A stretch of DNA of 64,000 bases. Source: Salinimicrobium flavum (GTDB taxonomy: Bacteria > Bacteroidota > Bacteroidia > Flavobacteriales > Flavobacteriaceae). The notes beneath the pieces were generated by a model. That model was not told where the DNA came from, did no database searches, and saw only the letters and a list, made by a program, of their open reading frames with translations. The translations under genes were made by a program, and so were the position numbers. Location: positions 372,001-436,000 of the forward strand of contig NZ_JBHULT010000005.1 in assembly GCF_042684505.1 (NCBI RefSeq). The letters are read 5' to 3'. Of the stretch, positions 50,222 to 59,226 are shown piece by piece; the first letter of the stretch is position 1; the number at the start of each line of letters is the position of its first letter.

Positions 50222-51886
50222 ATGAAAAACCTGTACTTCCTGCCGCTTTTGTGCCTGGCACTGTTTTCCTGTAAATCTGACTCCACACAAAAACCCACTT
50301 CAGAACCCATTGTTTGGGAAGCCGGCGATGAAAAAGCTGAGCTTGAGGAACAGGCAAAACACGAGAATGAAAGGATGCAGTTTAAACTCATCAACTCAAA
50401 ATTTTCGGACAAAAACGATATCTGGAAATCTTTTGAAGCTGATCTTGCAGATTTTTCCGAAGAAAAATATGAGGAACTAAAACCCCTTATTCTTGAAAAA
50501 AATATTCCGGAACTCCAAAATGCGATAAAGGAAGGAAAGCTTAGCTATACAGACCTCACCTTGTTTTACATTTACAGGATAAGGAAGTTTGAAAGTGACA
50601 ACCGGCTTTCCCTTAATGCCGTGATCGCGCTCAATCCAGATGTGGTTGAGCAGGCAAGAGCCTTAGATGCACGAGCGGGAGTGAACGTAAACGAGAATTC
50701 TATTTATGGTATGCCCGTACTTTTAAAGGATAATATCAACACCAGTAATATGCCTACCACTGCCGGCTCTATTGCTCTTGCAGCAAATGAACCTTCAGAA
50801 AATGCTTATATAGTTGATCGTCTTATAAAACACAAAGCCCTTGTACTGGGTAAGGTTAACCTAAGCGAATGGGCCTATTACTTCTGTGAAGGCTGCCCGT
50901 TGGGCTACAGTGCCGTTGGGGGGCAAACCCTTAATCCCTACGGAAGGAAACAGTTCGAAACAGGGGGTTCCAGCTCCGGTAGTGGGGTTGCGGTAGCCGC
51001 TAATTTCGCCGTAGCTGCGGTAGGAACCGAAACTGCCGGTTCCATTCTTTCGCCGGCTTCCAAGAATTCGGTAGTAGGGTTGAAGCCAACTATTGGGCTT
51101 TTAAGCCGAAGCGGAATCGTTCCTATTTCGGGAACTCTCGATACCCCTGGCCCAATGACCAAATGGGTGATCGATAATGCCATTTTAATGAATGCAATGA
51201 CAGGAAAAGATAGCCTGGATTCAAGATCTGTTGCGGGTGGGAAGAACTATGTTCATGCCCTGGAAGGAGCTACTTTGGAAGGAAAAAGGGTAGGGGTCAT
51301 GAAATCTCTGCTGACTGATTCCCTGTATAATCATGCGGTGGAAAAAATAAAGGAAATGGGCGCTGTCGTAGTAGAATATGACACTCCTGAAGTACCGCTT
51401 GATGGCTTCACCACCCTTCTGGATGCAGATATGAAAAGGGATCTTGCCGGTTATCTTTCCTCAAGTGCCGGTGATAAAGTACAGTATAAAAATGTGGAAG
51501 AACTGCTTAACTTCAATAAGGAAGATAGTGTATTACGGGCACCCTACGGGCAAAAATTGTTTGAAGGCATTGTGGCTGACACCACCAGCCCTGAAGATCT
51601 GGAGGCGCTAAGTACAAAACTGGAGCAGAACGGCAGAAGGTTTTTTGAGGAGTCCATGCAACAACATAATCTGGATGTAGTACTCTCAGTAAATAATTAT
51701 CATGCGGCCTATGCCGCCGTGGCGAAATATCCGGCCCTTACGGTACCCATGGGTTATGAAGCCTCGGGGGAGCCTAAAAGCCTTACCCTGATCACCAGGC
51801 CGTTCGAAGAGGAAAAATTACTCCAACTGGGTTATGCCTTTGAGAAGAATTACAGGACCCGTAAGGTACCTGCAAATTACAATTAG
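50222..51886 (+). CDS. Lipoprotein amidase (amidase-signature family)
   Basis: A 554-residue amidase-signature hydrolase with lipobox Cys17 (LALFSC), thus probably tethered in the periplasm. The Ser-cisSer-Lys triad is seen in LLKDNIN (Lys), GGSSSGSG (cis-Ser) and TETAGSI (Ser nucleophile). A helical N-terminal part of about 100 residues precedes the amidase domain. Substrates of the family range from peptide amides to aryl amides. It starts 23 bp after ftsY and is followed within 3 bp by a small membrane protein gene. Confidence 0.92.
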   Translation: MKNLYFLPLLCLALFSCKSDSTQKPTSEPIVWEAGDEKAELEEQAKHENERMQFKLINSKFSDKNDIWKSFEADLADFSEEKYEELKPLILEKNIPELQNAIKEGKLSYTDLTLFYIYRIRKFESDNRLSLNAVIALNPDVVEQARALDARAGVNVNENSIYGMPVLLKDNINTSNMPTTAGSIALAANEPSENAYIVDRLIKHKALVLGKVNLSEWAYYFCEGCPLGYSAVGGQTLNPYGRKQFETGGSSSGSGVAVAANFAVAAVGTETAGSILSPASKNSVVGLKPTIGLLSRSGIVPISGTLDTPGPMTKWVIDNAILMNAMTGKDSLDSRSVAGGKNYVHALEGATLEGKRVGVMKSLLTDSLYNHAVEKIKEMGAVVVEYDTPEVPLDGFTTLLDADMKRDLAGYLSSSAGDKVQYKNVEELLNFNKEDSVLRAPYGQKLFEGIVADTTSPEDLEALSTKLEQNGRRFFEESMQQHNLDVVLSVNNYHAAYAAVAKYPALTVPMGYEASGEPKSLTLITRPFEEEKLLQLGYAFEKNYRTRKVPANYN

Positions 51887-51888
51887 GA

Positions 51889-52164
51889 ATGTCGTACAGA
51901 AACCTTGTCATCCTCACCAAGATCATTTTGTTCTACAGCCTGTTCTATATGTTTATGAAGGCGGTGGTCATTATTTTCAGGGAAGCCTGGGTAGTACCTA
52001 ATCTCCTCCTGAGTGTACCATTTTTGATCCTGGCCGTAATTTCCTGGTGGCAGGTAAAAAAAGAAAAATATTCCTGGATCTTCGTCTTTTTGGGAGCCGC
52101 GGCCATCATCCTCACCCGCATCTACGAAAGGGAACTGGCGGTGTGGATACAGCAGCAGCTATAA
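51889..52164 (+). CDS. Small membrane protein, unknown
   Basis: A 91-residue protein with three hydrophobic spans (about residues 8-27, 37-54 and 60-80). No domain recognised. Its ATG lies 2 bp after the amidase stop, so it is translated with the amidase. The gap to the next gene (52165-52453) is AT-rich with nothing recognised. Confidence 0.72.
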   Translation: MSYRNLVILTKIILFYSLFYMFMKAVVIIFREAWVVPNLLLSVPFLILAVISWWQVKKEKYSWIFVFLGAAAIILTRIYERELAVWIQQQL

Positions 52165-52453
52165 AAAGTGATATTTTAAAGTCCATTGGAAAAATACTTT
52201 CTCATCCTGCAGTCTCCTGGAGAATTTTTTTCTTTGAACTATTCCCTGAAATTGTTAAAAAACCCTTCGCTCCTTTAGGTTTTCCTTTAGCTACTTATGC
52301 AGGAATTTGATAAATTTACGGGGAATCGGAAAAATTGATTTCATCAATCTTTTTTTTGATAAAAATCAAATTGGTTTTCCTAAAAAGGTTGTGTGCACGG
52401 CTTCTTGGACGACCAAATAGACGTACTTTCTAATTTTTAAAAGGATAAGCAGA

Positions 52454-52744
52454 ATGAAAAAATCAAAAAGTATTAATTCAAAGCCTTTTAAAGGTGCAGG
52501 TTACCTCCTTGGGGCGATCATTGGATTTACCGCAGCAATTACCTCATTTGTTATCACAGAAAACATTGCCATCTCAATACCATTGCTTGCAGGACTCAGT
52601 ATTCCTTTAGGGATGTTTATTGAGCAAAAATTCCAGGTTCAGGACAAAGAGAAAGATACAAGTAAAATGAAAATATTGGTTGCTCTCTTTGCGGTTGGTA
52701 TTTTGTTATTTTTCTTAATTGTTTTTATTGCAAAATTGATATAA
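52454..52744 (+). CDS. Small membrane protein, unknown
   Basis: A 96-residue protein with a basic N-terminus (MKKSKSINSKPFKG), two adjoining spans (about 15-55) and a third at the C-terminus (about 74-95), separated by a charged QDKEKDTSK loop. It resembles no named family to me. It may be transcribed from its own promoter, as 289 bp separate it from the previous gene. Confidence 0.68.
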   Translation: MKKSKSINSKPFKGAGYLLGAIIGFTAAITSFVITENIAISIPLLAGLSIPLGMFIEQKFQVQDKEKDTSKMKILVALFAVGILLFFLIVFIAKLI

Positions 52745-52789
52745 TACAATTCTTTTCCAAAATTTCAATCAGTTACCAGGTGAAAAGAT

Positions 52790-53215
52790 ATGGAGGCCAA
52801 AACCATAACTGTAGAAACTCTTGTGGACCTTCCCGCAGAGAAAGTCTGGGAACTGTGGACCCAACCCCAGCACATCACCCAATGGAATTTTGCCGCAGAA
52901 ACGTGGCACTGCCCCTCGGCAGAGAATGACCTGAGACCCGGTGGAAGGTTCTCCTGGCGTATGGAAGCAAAAGATGGCAGCATGGGGTTTGATTATAGCG
53001 GGAAGTATAACGAGGTTGATGCCCACAAACAAATTTCCTGCACCCTTGACGATGGCCGGCCGGTAGTCATCCAATTTTCTGAGGTGGAAGGCAAAACCAA
53101 AATCACCGAAACCTTTGAGGTAGAAGGTTCTCACAGTATGGATCAGCAAAAGACCGGCTGGCAGGCCATCCTGGATAATTTTAGGAAGTATGCCGAGAAA
53201 CAGGCTGGACAATAG
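52790..53215 (+). CDS. SRPBCC / AHSA1-like domain protein
   Basis: A 141-residue cytoplasmic protein of the START/AHSA1 fold, recognised by TVETLVDLPAEKVWELWTQPQHITQWNFA at the start and GWQAILDNFRKYAE at the end. Such proteins bind hydrophobic ligands. Role unknown. It is followed by a repeat-rich spacer. Confidence 0.88.
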   Translation: MEAKTITVETLVDLPAEKVWELWTQPQHITQWNFAAETWHCPSAENDLRPGGRFSWRMEAKDGSMGFDYSGKYNEVDAHKQISCTLDDGRPVVIQFSEVEGKTKITETFEVEGSHSMDQQKTGWQAILDNFRKYAEKQAGQ

Positions 53216-53492
53216 TTTTCTGCGCCGGGAAACTTCCCGGTGATTCCGTAGATTTGCGCTGAAAACTTTTGGTTTTTGGTGCTTTAAATTAGGATTTTTC
53301 GAAGGTTTTCACGCAAAGTCCGCAAAGCTCTTCGCAAAGACCGCGAAGGAGATTTGTATTGAAAACGATTGGAATTTAATGCTTGAACAATTGGAATTTC
53401 ACGAATGTCTGGTGCTTAAAAAATTTTCCCAAAGGTGTGGTGCTTAACAAATTGTGATTTTTCCGATATTTATCTTTCAAAAACCTACTTTC
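53216..53492. repeat. Repeat-rich spacer
   Basis: Contains a CCGGGA/TCCCGG hairpin (53225-53240), four CGCAAAG-type heptamers (53312, 53321, 53333 and CGCGAAG at 53342) and several GGTGCTTAA-like strings near 53279 and 53410-53450. These are typical dispersed intergenic repeats; no gene seen. Confidence 0.6.
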
Positions 53493-56400
53493 ATGAAAAG
53501 ATTTTTCCTGGCAATCCTCATTGCCATGTTTTCAGCTTCAATTTCAGCCCAGGAGGCTGCGCACTGGTTGCGCTCCCCGAGCATCTCGCCCGATGGGAAG
53601 ACCATTATTTTTAGTTATATGGGCAATTTGTACCGTGTGGCCCAACAGGGAGGCACAGCCATTCCTATCACTACCGGTGACGCGTATGACGGTTGGCCTG
53701 TGTGGAGCAACGACGGCAGGACCATTGCCTTTGCCAGCGACCGCAACGGGAATTTCGATGTCTACACCATGCCTGCTACCGGCGGTGCACCTGTGAGGTT
53801 AACCTTCAACAGTACAGACGACCTGCCTTATGATTTCACGGCAGATGATAAGAAGGTACTATTCGGCAGTGGGCGCAATGCCCCCGCAGAAAGTGTAAGA
53901 TTCCCGAGTCCGGGTTTGTTTTCCAACCTGTACACCATTCCGGTAAAAGGGGGGAGGCCTATCCTGCTCACCGCGGCAGGGGCAGATGATGCAAACTTCA
54001 GCAAAGACGGTTCTAAACTCGTTTTTGAAGACCGTAAAGGATATGAAGATGCCCTGAGAAAACACCACACTTCTTCAGTCACCAGGGACATCTGGTTGTA
54101 TGATATCAATAACAACACCTATAAGCAACTGAGCAATTTCGAAGGCGAGAACAGGGAGCCGGTTTTTAGTTCAGATGCTTCCGCAGTATATTATCTCAAC
54201 GAAAAGAGCGGAACGCAAAACCTTTATAAAATGCCCCTTTCGGGAGAGAATGAAGAACAGCTGACGCAATTCAAGGATTTTCCGGTAAGGCATTTGACGA
54301 TTTCAGATGATAACCAACTGGCCTTTTCCTGGAAAGGGGATATCTACACCCTGAGTCCGGGTGCAACGGCCCAAAAAGTGGAGGTAAAGGTGATGAGTGA
54401 TTCGGGCTATGAGGCCGTGAAGAATATGGAGATCAATTCGGTCACCGAGTTCGCGGTATCACCAAACAACAAGGAGATCGCCTTCGTGAACCGCGGGGAG
54501 GTCTTTGTTACCGGCGTGGATGATTCGCGCACCAAAAGAGTCACGAACACCCCCGAGCAGGAAAGAATGATCAGCTGGTCCAAAGACGGGAAAACCTTGT
54601 TATTTTCCGGGGAAAGGGACGGCAGCTGGAATGTGTATAAAGTGACACTAACCCGACCCGAAGAGGAGTATTTCTATGCTTCTACCGTGCTAAATTCAGA
54701 ACCTGTTATTGCTACGGAAGCAGAAGAATTTCAGCCAGAATATTCACCGGACGGGAAGAAAATCGCCTTTATTGAAGAAAGGAACATCCTGAAGGTGCTC
54801 GATCTGGATTCAAAAAAGAAGACCACCATTTTCCCCGAAGGCAGGAACTATTCCTACAGTGACGGAGACTGGTCTTACGAATGGAGCCCCGACAGCCGAT
54901 GGCTGCTGGTGGATGATCAAAAAGGTTATTTCTTCAACAACAATGTGGCCCTGATCAAAGCAGATGGTTCGGGAGAAATTTTCCACCCGGTGAACAGCGG
55001 ATTTGGCGAGTCCAACGCCAAGTGGGCCATGGAAGGAAAAATGATGACGTATGAAAGCAGTAAAGAGGGAAGAAAATCCCTCGCCTTACAAGGCAGCAGG
55101 GAAGTGGATATTTATGGGGTTTTCTTTGACCAGGAGGCCTATGACAAGTACAAACTAAGCAAAGAAGAGTTCGAGCTGCTTACCGCTAAAGAAAAAAAGG
55201 AGAAGGAAGAACAGGAGGAAAAAGAGAAAGAAGAGGAAGAAGCCAGGAAATCTAAAAAGAAAAAAGAAAAGGTTGACGACAAAAAGCCCCTAACTCTTAA
55301 CCTGGAGAACCTGGAGTATAGGAAGGAAAAGTTGACTATCAATAGTTCCAGTATCAGTGACTATGTGCTTAACAAGGACGGGAGTAAAGTATATTACCTG
55401 GCGTCTTTTGAAAAGGGTTATGACCTTTGGGTGACAGAGCCACGCACGAGGGAAACGAAGATCCTCGCCAAGATGGGAGGTTCCCCCGGCGGTGTTGAGA
55501 TCAGTGAAGATGACAAAACCCTCTTTTTGAGCAATGAAGGGAAATTGGTCAAAGTTGATGCAGAATCGGGGGAAGTGACAAATATCGCCATTGCAGGAGA
55601 TATGCTGGTAGATGCAGAGGGTGAAAGAAAATATATGTTCGACCACATGTGGCGGCAGGTAAAGAAGAAATTTTATGATCCCGGGCTGCATGGAGTCGAT
55701 TGGGAGATGTACAAAGAAGAGTACTCTAAGTTCCTTCCTTACATCAATAACAATTACGACTATCAACAGCTTTTAAGTGAAATGCTTGGGGAACTCAATG
55801 CCTCTCACACCGGCGGCAGATATCGCCCCGAGAATAACGGACTAAAATCTGCAGCTCTTGGCTTACTTTACGATGAAAAATACAGTGGAGAAGGAATAAA
55901 GATTTCCGAAGTACTTGCAGGAGGTCCTTTAGATAAAGCCAATTCAAAAGTTAAGGCCGGCGATATCATTATAAAGATCAACGGGAAAGAAATTGGAGCC
56001 AATGAGAACTGGAACAAATACCTGCTGGGTCTTGAAAAAAAGAACACTCTGTTGACCTTCAAAAGGGGCAATACCACTTTTGATGAAAAAGTACAGCCAT
56101 TTTCCACAGGTGAAGAAAGTCAGTTGATGTACAGGAGATGGGTGAACAGGATGGAGAAAATGGTCAACTCCCTTAGTGGTGGGGAGTTGGGTTATCTTCA
56201 TATTCGCGGAATGAATGACAGCAGTTTCAGAGACGTATATGAAAATGCCCTGGGAAGGAATATCGGCAAGAAAGGGCTGGTTGTAGACACCAGGTTCAAC
56301 GGCGGGGGATGGTTGCATGACGACCTGAACACCTTTCTGAGCGGACAGGAATACCTGAAGTTTGCACCACAAGGCAATGTTGTTAAAGGAGGGGAACCAA

Positions 56401-56744
56401 TGGCCAGATGGACCAAGCCGAGCATCGTGGTAATGGGAGAGGGGAATTACAGTGATGCCTTTATCTTTCCTTATATATACAAACAAAACAAGCTCGGAAA
56501 GCTGGTAGGCATGCCTGTTCCCGGAACTGGAACCGCAGTATGGTGGGAACGCCAGATCGATCCAACCATCGTCTTTGGAATTCCAATGGTGGCCACTATC
56601 GGTGCCGAAGGCAGGCCAACCGAGAACCTCCAACTGGAACCGGATATCATGGTACCGCTGCCCTACAATGATTTCCTTAACGGAAAGGACCCTCAAATAG
56701 AAACCGCTGTTAAAGAGTTAGAAAAAGAACTATCTCAGGAGTAA
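53493..56744 (+). CDS. Tricorn-like S41 protease, secreted
   Basis: A 1,083-residue serine peptidase from the ATG at 53493 (MKRFFLAILIAMFSASISAQ, signal peptide). The order follows tricorn: beta-propeller repeats (SPSISPDGKTIIFSYMGNLY and similar) over the first half, a charged low-complexity Lys/Glu segment near residues 563-590, a helical domain, a PDZ domain (GIKISEVLAGGPLDKA) and the S41 core. The catalytic set would be H772 (NASHTGG), S987 (GNYSDA), D988 and E1019 (VWWER). It probably degrades periplasmic peptides. Confidence 0.92.
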   Translation: MKRFFLAILIAMFSASISAQEAAHWLRSPSISPDGKTIIFSYMGNLYRVAQQGGTAIPITTGDAYDGWPVWSNDGRTIAFASDRNGNFDVYTMPATGGAPVRLTFNSTDDLPYDFTADDKKVLFGSGRNAPAESVRFPSPGLFSNLYTIPVKGGRPILLTAAGADDANFSKDGSKLVFEDRKGYEDALRKHHTSSVTRDIWLYDINNNTYKQLSNFEGENREPVFSSDASAVYYLNEKSGTQNLYKMPLSGENEEQLTQFKDFPVRHLTISDDNQLAFSWKGDIYTLSPGATAQKVEVKVMSDSGYEAVKNMEINSVTEFAVSPNNKEIAFVNRGEVFVTGVDDSRTKRVTNTPEQERMISWSKDGKTLLFSGERDGSWNVYKVTLTRPEEEYFYASTVLNSEPVIATEAEEFQPEYSPDGKKIAFIEERNILKVLDLDSKKKTTIFPEGRNYSYSDGDWSYEWSPDSRWLLVDDQKGYFFNNNVALIKADGSGEIFHPVNSGFGESNAKWAMEGKMMTYESSKEGRKSLALQGSREVDIYGVFFDQEAYDKYKLSKEEFELLTAKEKKEKEEQEEKEKEEEEARKSKKKKEKVDDKKPLTLNLENLEYRKEKLTINSSSISDYVLNKDGSKVYYLASFEKGYDLWVTEPRTRETKILAKMGGSPGGVEISEDDKTLFLSNEGKLVKVDAESGEVTNIAIAGDMLVDAEGERKYMFDHMWRQVKKKFYDPGLHGVDWEMYKEEYSKFLPYINNNYDYQQLLSEMLGELNASHTGGRYRPENNGLKSAALGLLYDEKYSGEGIKISEVLAGGPLDKANSKVKAGDIIIKINGKEIGANENWNKYLLGLEKKNTLLTFKRGNTTFDEKVQPFSTGEESQLMYRRWVNRMEKMVNSLSGGELGYLHIRGMNDSSFRDVYENALGRNIGKKGLVVDTRFNGGGWLHDDLNTFLSGQEYLKFAPQGNVVKGGEPMARWTKPSIVVMGEGNYSDAFIFPYIYKQNKLGKLVGMPVPGTGTAVWWERQIDPTIVFGIPMVATIGAEGRPTENLQLEPDIMVPLPYNDFLNGKDPQIETAVKELEKELSQE

Positions 56745-57169
56745 ATTTTAATTGATTCTGAAGTCAAAAAGCCTTTCGTTATCCCGGGAGGTTTTTTTTC
56801 AAGGTTCGGGGTTTCGGGTTCCGTGTTTTGAAATGTATAGAAGATGGACCCTGAAAGGGTCAAAGATTTATAGAAAAAGTACGATTAGAGGGTACGACCC
56901 CTTCGGGGTCGCATGTATTCACCCATTACTTTTCTATAATTATACCATCCCTTCGGGATGAAAATGTAAATTAATAACTGGCTATTTTAACTGGTAAAAA
57001 CTTGTTGATTCTATAAGGCTCAAATGCTTCCTGAATTGGAATTCAAAAAATAACCTGGAAAGGGGGGCAACTGAATAGAAAAATAAATTGATTATATCAC
57101 GATCCCGACAGGGTGGAATATCTTTTTTTGTAATTTACTGGGATTTAAAAACAAAAGAAATTCTATCTA
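56745..57169. repeat. REP-like hairpin region upstream of the Y1 transposase gene
   Basis: Hairpin A (GACCC-TGAAA-GGGTC, 56847-56861). Then a two-hairpin unit: B (CGACCCC-TTC-GGGGTCG, 56895-56911) and C (CATCCC-TTC-GGGATG, 56946-56960), separated by an AT-rich linker. A weak CCCGACAGGG lies at 57104-57113. No gene seen. Related units flank the other side of the transposase gene. Confidence 0.85.
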
Positions 57170-57631
57170 ATGCCGGGCACCTTCTCACAACTTTATATTC
57201 AAATTGTATTTGCTGTAAAAGGACGCCAAAGCCTGATTGCAGAGAAATGGGAAACAGAACTTTATAAATACATAACAGGAATAATTACCAATAAAAATCA
57301 GAAATTATTGGCTATAAATGGTATGCCAGACCATATCTATATTTTCATAGGTTTGAAACCATCCTGTTGTTTATCAGATTTGGTCAGAGAAATCAAGAAG
57401 GCTTCAAATGAATTTATAAATAATAAAGGTTTTTTAAAGTCAAAGTTCGAATGGCAGAAAGGTTGTGGTGCATTCTCCTATTCTCATTCAGCCGTGGATA
57501 ATGTGATTTTGTATATCCAGAATCAGAAAGAACATCACAGAAGACGATCTTTCAAGGAGGAGTACAAGGAGTTTCTAATCAAATACAGAATAGAACATAA
57601 AGACGAATACTTGTTCGACTGGATTGAATGA
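57170..57631 (+). mobile_element. Y1 (IS200-like / REP-associated) transposase with altered HUH motif
   Basis: A 153-residue single-strand DNA transposase-like protein of the IS200/RAYT type. The start PGTFSQLYIQIVFAVKGR, GMPDH and the end segment ILYIQNQKEHHRRRSFKEEYKEFL match the family, the last containing the candidate catalytic Tyr. The metal-binding HUH reads HIY instead of HIH, which should weaken metal binding. REP-like hairpins lie on both sides, as in REPtrons; no left/right IS ends or target duplication were identified. The reading frame is intact. Confidence 0.85.
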
Positions 57632-58066
57632 AGCTGTCGCAAGTTGCCAGGCGAATTTTTATGCGACCCCTTCTGGGTCGAGATTGGATCAATTGAATTA
57701 CTTCTATAAATATTTAATCCCTTCGGGATTCATTTTTCATGAAAATATTATGATAAACTCAAAAACTCCTCTTTATTGAGCCAATATGAATACCACCCTG
57801 AAAGGGACATATATTTCCAGAGCAGTGGAAAATGAAGGTATGACCGCGACCTTATTGACTTTATATTGTACAACTGCAAGAAAAATTCGACCCTTAAGGG
57901 TCGAATATTACTCTACTACCTATTATTATCGAATCCCTTCAGGAGAAAAAGACTTGTAGACGATTGTTTTGGCAGAGAATATTATTTTGCAACCTGAATA
58001 AATCCTGAGATAAAATAATTTTTCTGAAAGGCCTTCCGTAAATTCGGGAGGCGTTTTAGAACCAGT
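57632..58066. repeat. REP-like hairpin region downstream of the Y1 transposase gene
   Basis: Second B-C unit: CGACCC/GGGTCG (57664-57669/57675-57680) and AATCCC-TTC-GGGATT (57716-57730). Then a copy of hairpin A (CCC-TGAAA-GGG, 57796-57806), and a third B-C unit: a perfect 20-nt palindrome at 57886-57905 (TTCGACCCTT and its complement) and a decayed C hairpin (57934-57944). A TAAATTCG box at 58039 may serve the next gene. No coding sequence. Confidence 0.85.
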
Positions 58067-58927
58067 ATGAAAAACAAAAAAACTTACCCCTCAGAAGTTT
58101 ACCTCAGCGGCAAATGGATGCCACCCCGGGAAGCTACTATATCTGTTTTTGACCGTGGCTTTATGTTTGGTGACGGAATTTATGAGGTAACCCCTTTTTA
58201 CCGCGGAAAAGCTTTCAGGCTGCAGGATCATCTGGACCGGCTGAAGTATTGCCTGGCTGAAATAAAAATACCGTTCGATCTAAGCATTTTAGAGCCCCTG
58301 ATGTATGAAGCTCTTTCCCGCGCCGGACTGGCAGCTTCAGATGCGGCGGTTTATGTTCAGATTTCTCGTGGCGCTGCTCCGCGAACCCATTACTTCCCGG
58401 AAACTCCCAAACCAACTTTTCTGATGTATGCTTTTCCTGTAAAGCTGGAAAATTTTCATGAGAAGCGATGGAAGGTTCTGGTTTCTGAAGATTTCAGGTG
58501 GCAACGCTGTGATATTAAATCCACAGCCTTACTTGCAAACACCATGTCCAATGAACAAGCCGTTTTGAGAGGTTATGACGAGAACCTGCTGGTACGCGAT
58601 GGATATTTTACTGAAGGCTCGCATTCTACCGCATTTTTCGTCAGTAATGGAATCATCTACACCCATCCCAAAAGTCCGCACATCCTTTCCGGCATCACCC
58701 GCAAGGTGGTTCTGGAAATTTGTAGGGATCTCGGAATCAAATTCAAAGAAGAAGCTTTTCCGTTGGACAAAATTTCAGAAGTTGATGATGTATTTCTCAC
58801 CGGCACTACGACACAGATCACTGCCGTTTCCCTACTGCAGGAAAAGGAACAGGTGTTGTTTCAGGGTGAAAAAGGGGAGATCACGGGAAGGCTTCAGGAG
58901 GAGTTTTTGAAGAGAACCAGGGGTTAA
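58067..58927 (+). CDS. Class IV aminotransferase, D-amino-acid transaminase-like
   Basis: A 286-residue PLP enzyme. The PLP lysine lies in RCDIKSTALLANTM, in the spacing of D-amino-acid transaminases (the usual DIKSLxLLxNV motif). DRGFMFGDGIYEV near residue 30 and SGITRKVVLEICRDLGI plus GTTTQITAV near the end are class IV hallmarks. Activity as a branched-chain transaminase or aminodeoxychorismate lyase is less likely but possible. It sits among peptidase and amidase genes. Confidence 0.88.
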   Translation: MKNKKTYPSEVYLSGKWMPPREATISVFDRGFMFGDGIYEVTPFYRGKAFRLQDHLDRLKYCLAEIKIPFDLSILEPLMYEALSRAGLAASDAAVYVQISRGAAPRTHYFPETPKPTFLMYAFPVKLENFHEKRWKVLVSEDFRWQRCDIKSTALLANTMSNEQAVLRGYDENLLVRDGYFTEGSHSTAFFVSNGIIYTHPKSPHILSGITRKVVLEICRDLGIKFKEEAFPLDKISEVDDVFLTGTTTQITAVSLLQEKEQVLFQGEKGEITGRLQEEFLKRTRG

Positions 58928-59226
58928 AGCACTAAGCACCAAATTCCAAATTAATGTCAGGTCGAGCGGAGTCGAGACCTCATAAATCATAGACATTCCG
59001 TTTCAAAGGTACCCCTCGACTCCGCTCGGGGAGACAATCGTGGTGACTTCTGCCGTCAGTTCGAGTGATTTTTTAGAGCGGCAGCGAGAAAAAATTGTAT
59101 CGAGAATAGAGGCTGACACTCTCCCTTGTTCTCGATACAAATTCCCTTCTGCTGTTGCAGTAGAGAATTCACTCGAACTGACGGGAGATCTGTAGTTTTT
59201 GGTACTTGGAATTTCATGCCAGGAAA
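58928..59226. repeat. Intergenic repeats with a nested inverted-repeat element
   Basis: GTCGAGCGGAGTCGAG (from 58963) and CCCTCGACTCCGCTCGGGG (from about 59012) are inverse-oriented REP-like copies. A 132-bp element (59053-59184) has 16-bp perfect ends (CCGTCAGTTCGAGTGA and its complement) and an inner perfect 12-bp stem (TTGTATCGAGAA, 59095-59106, with 59129-59140). No reading frame. Two ATTCCAA units occur near 58941. Confidence 0.85.

Noticed and set aside
55944..56696. 250-codon minus-strand frame inside the tricorn-like gene
   Set aside because: It is antisense to the conserved PDZ/S41 domains and has no recognisable features.
57170..57631. Complete IS200 insertion sequence
   Set aside because: No conserved terminal hairpins at the expected short distance and no target site could be defined; the REP-associated interpretation fits better.
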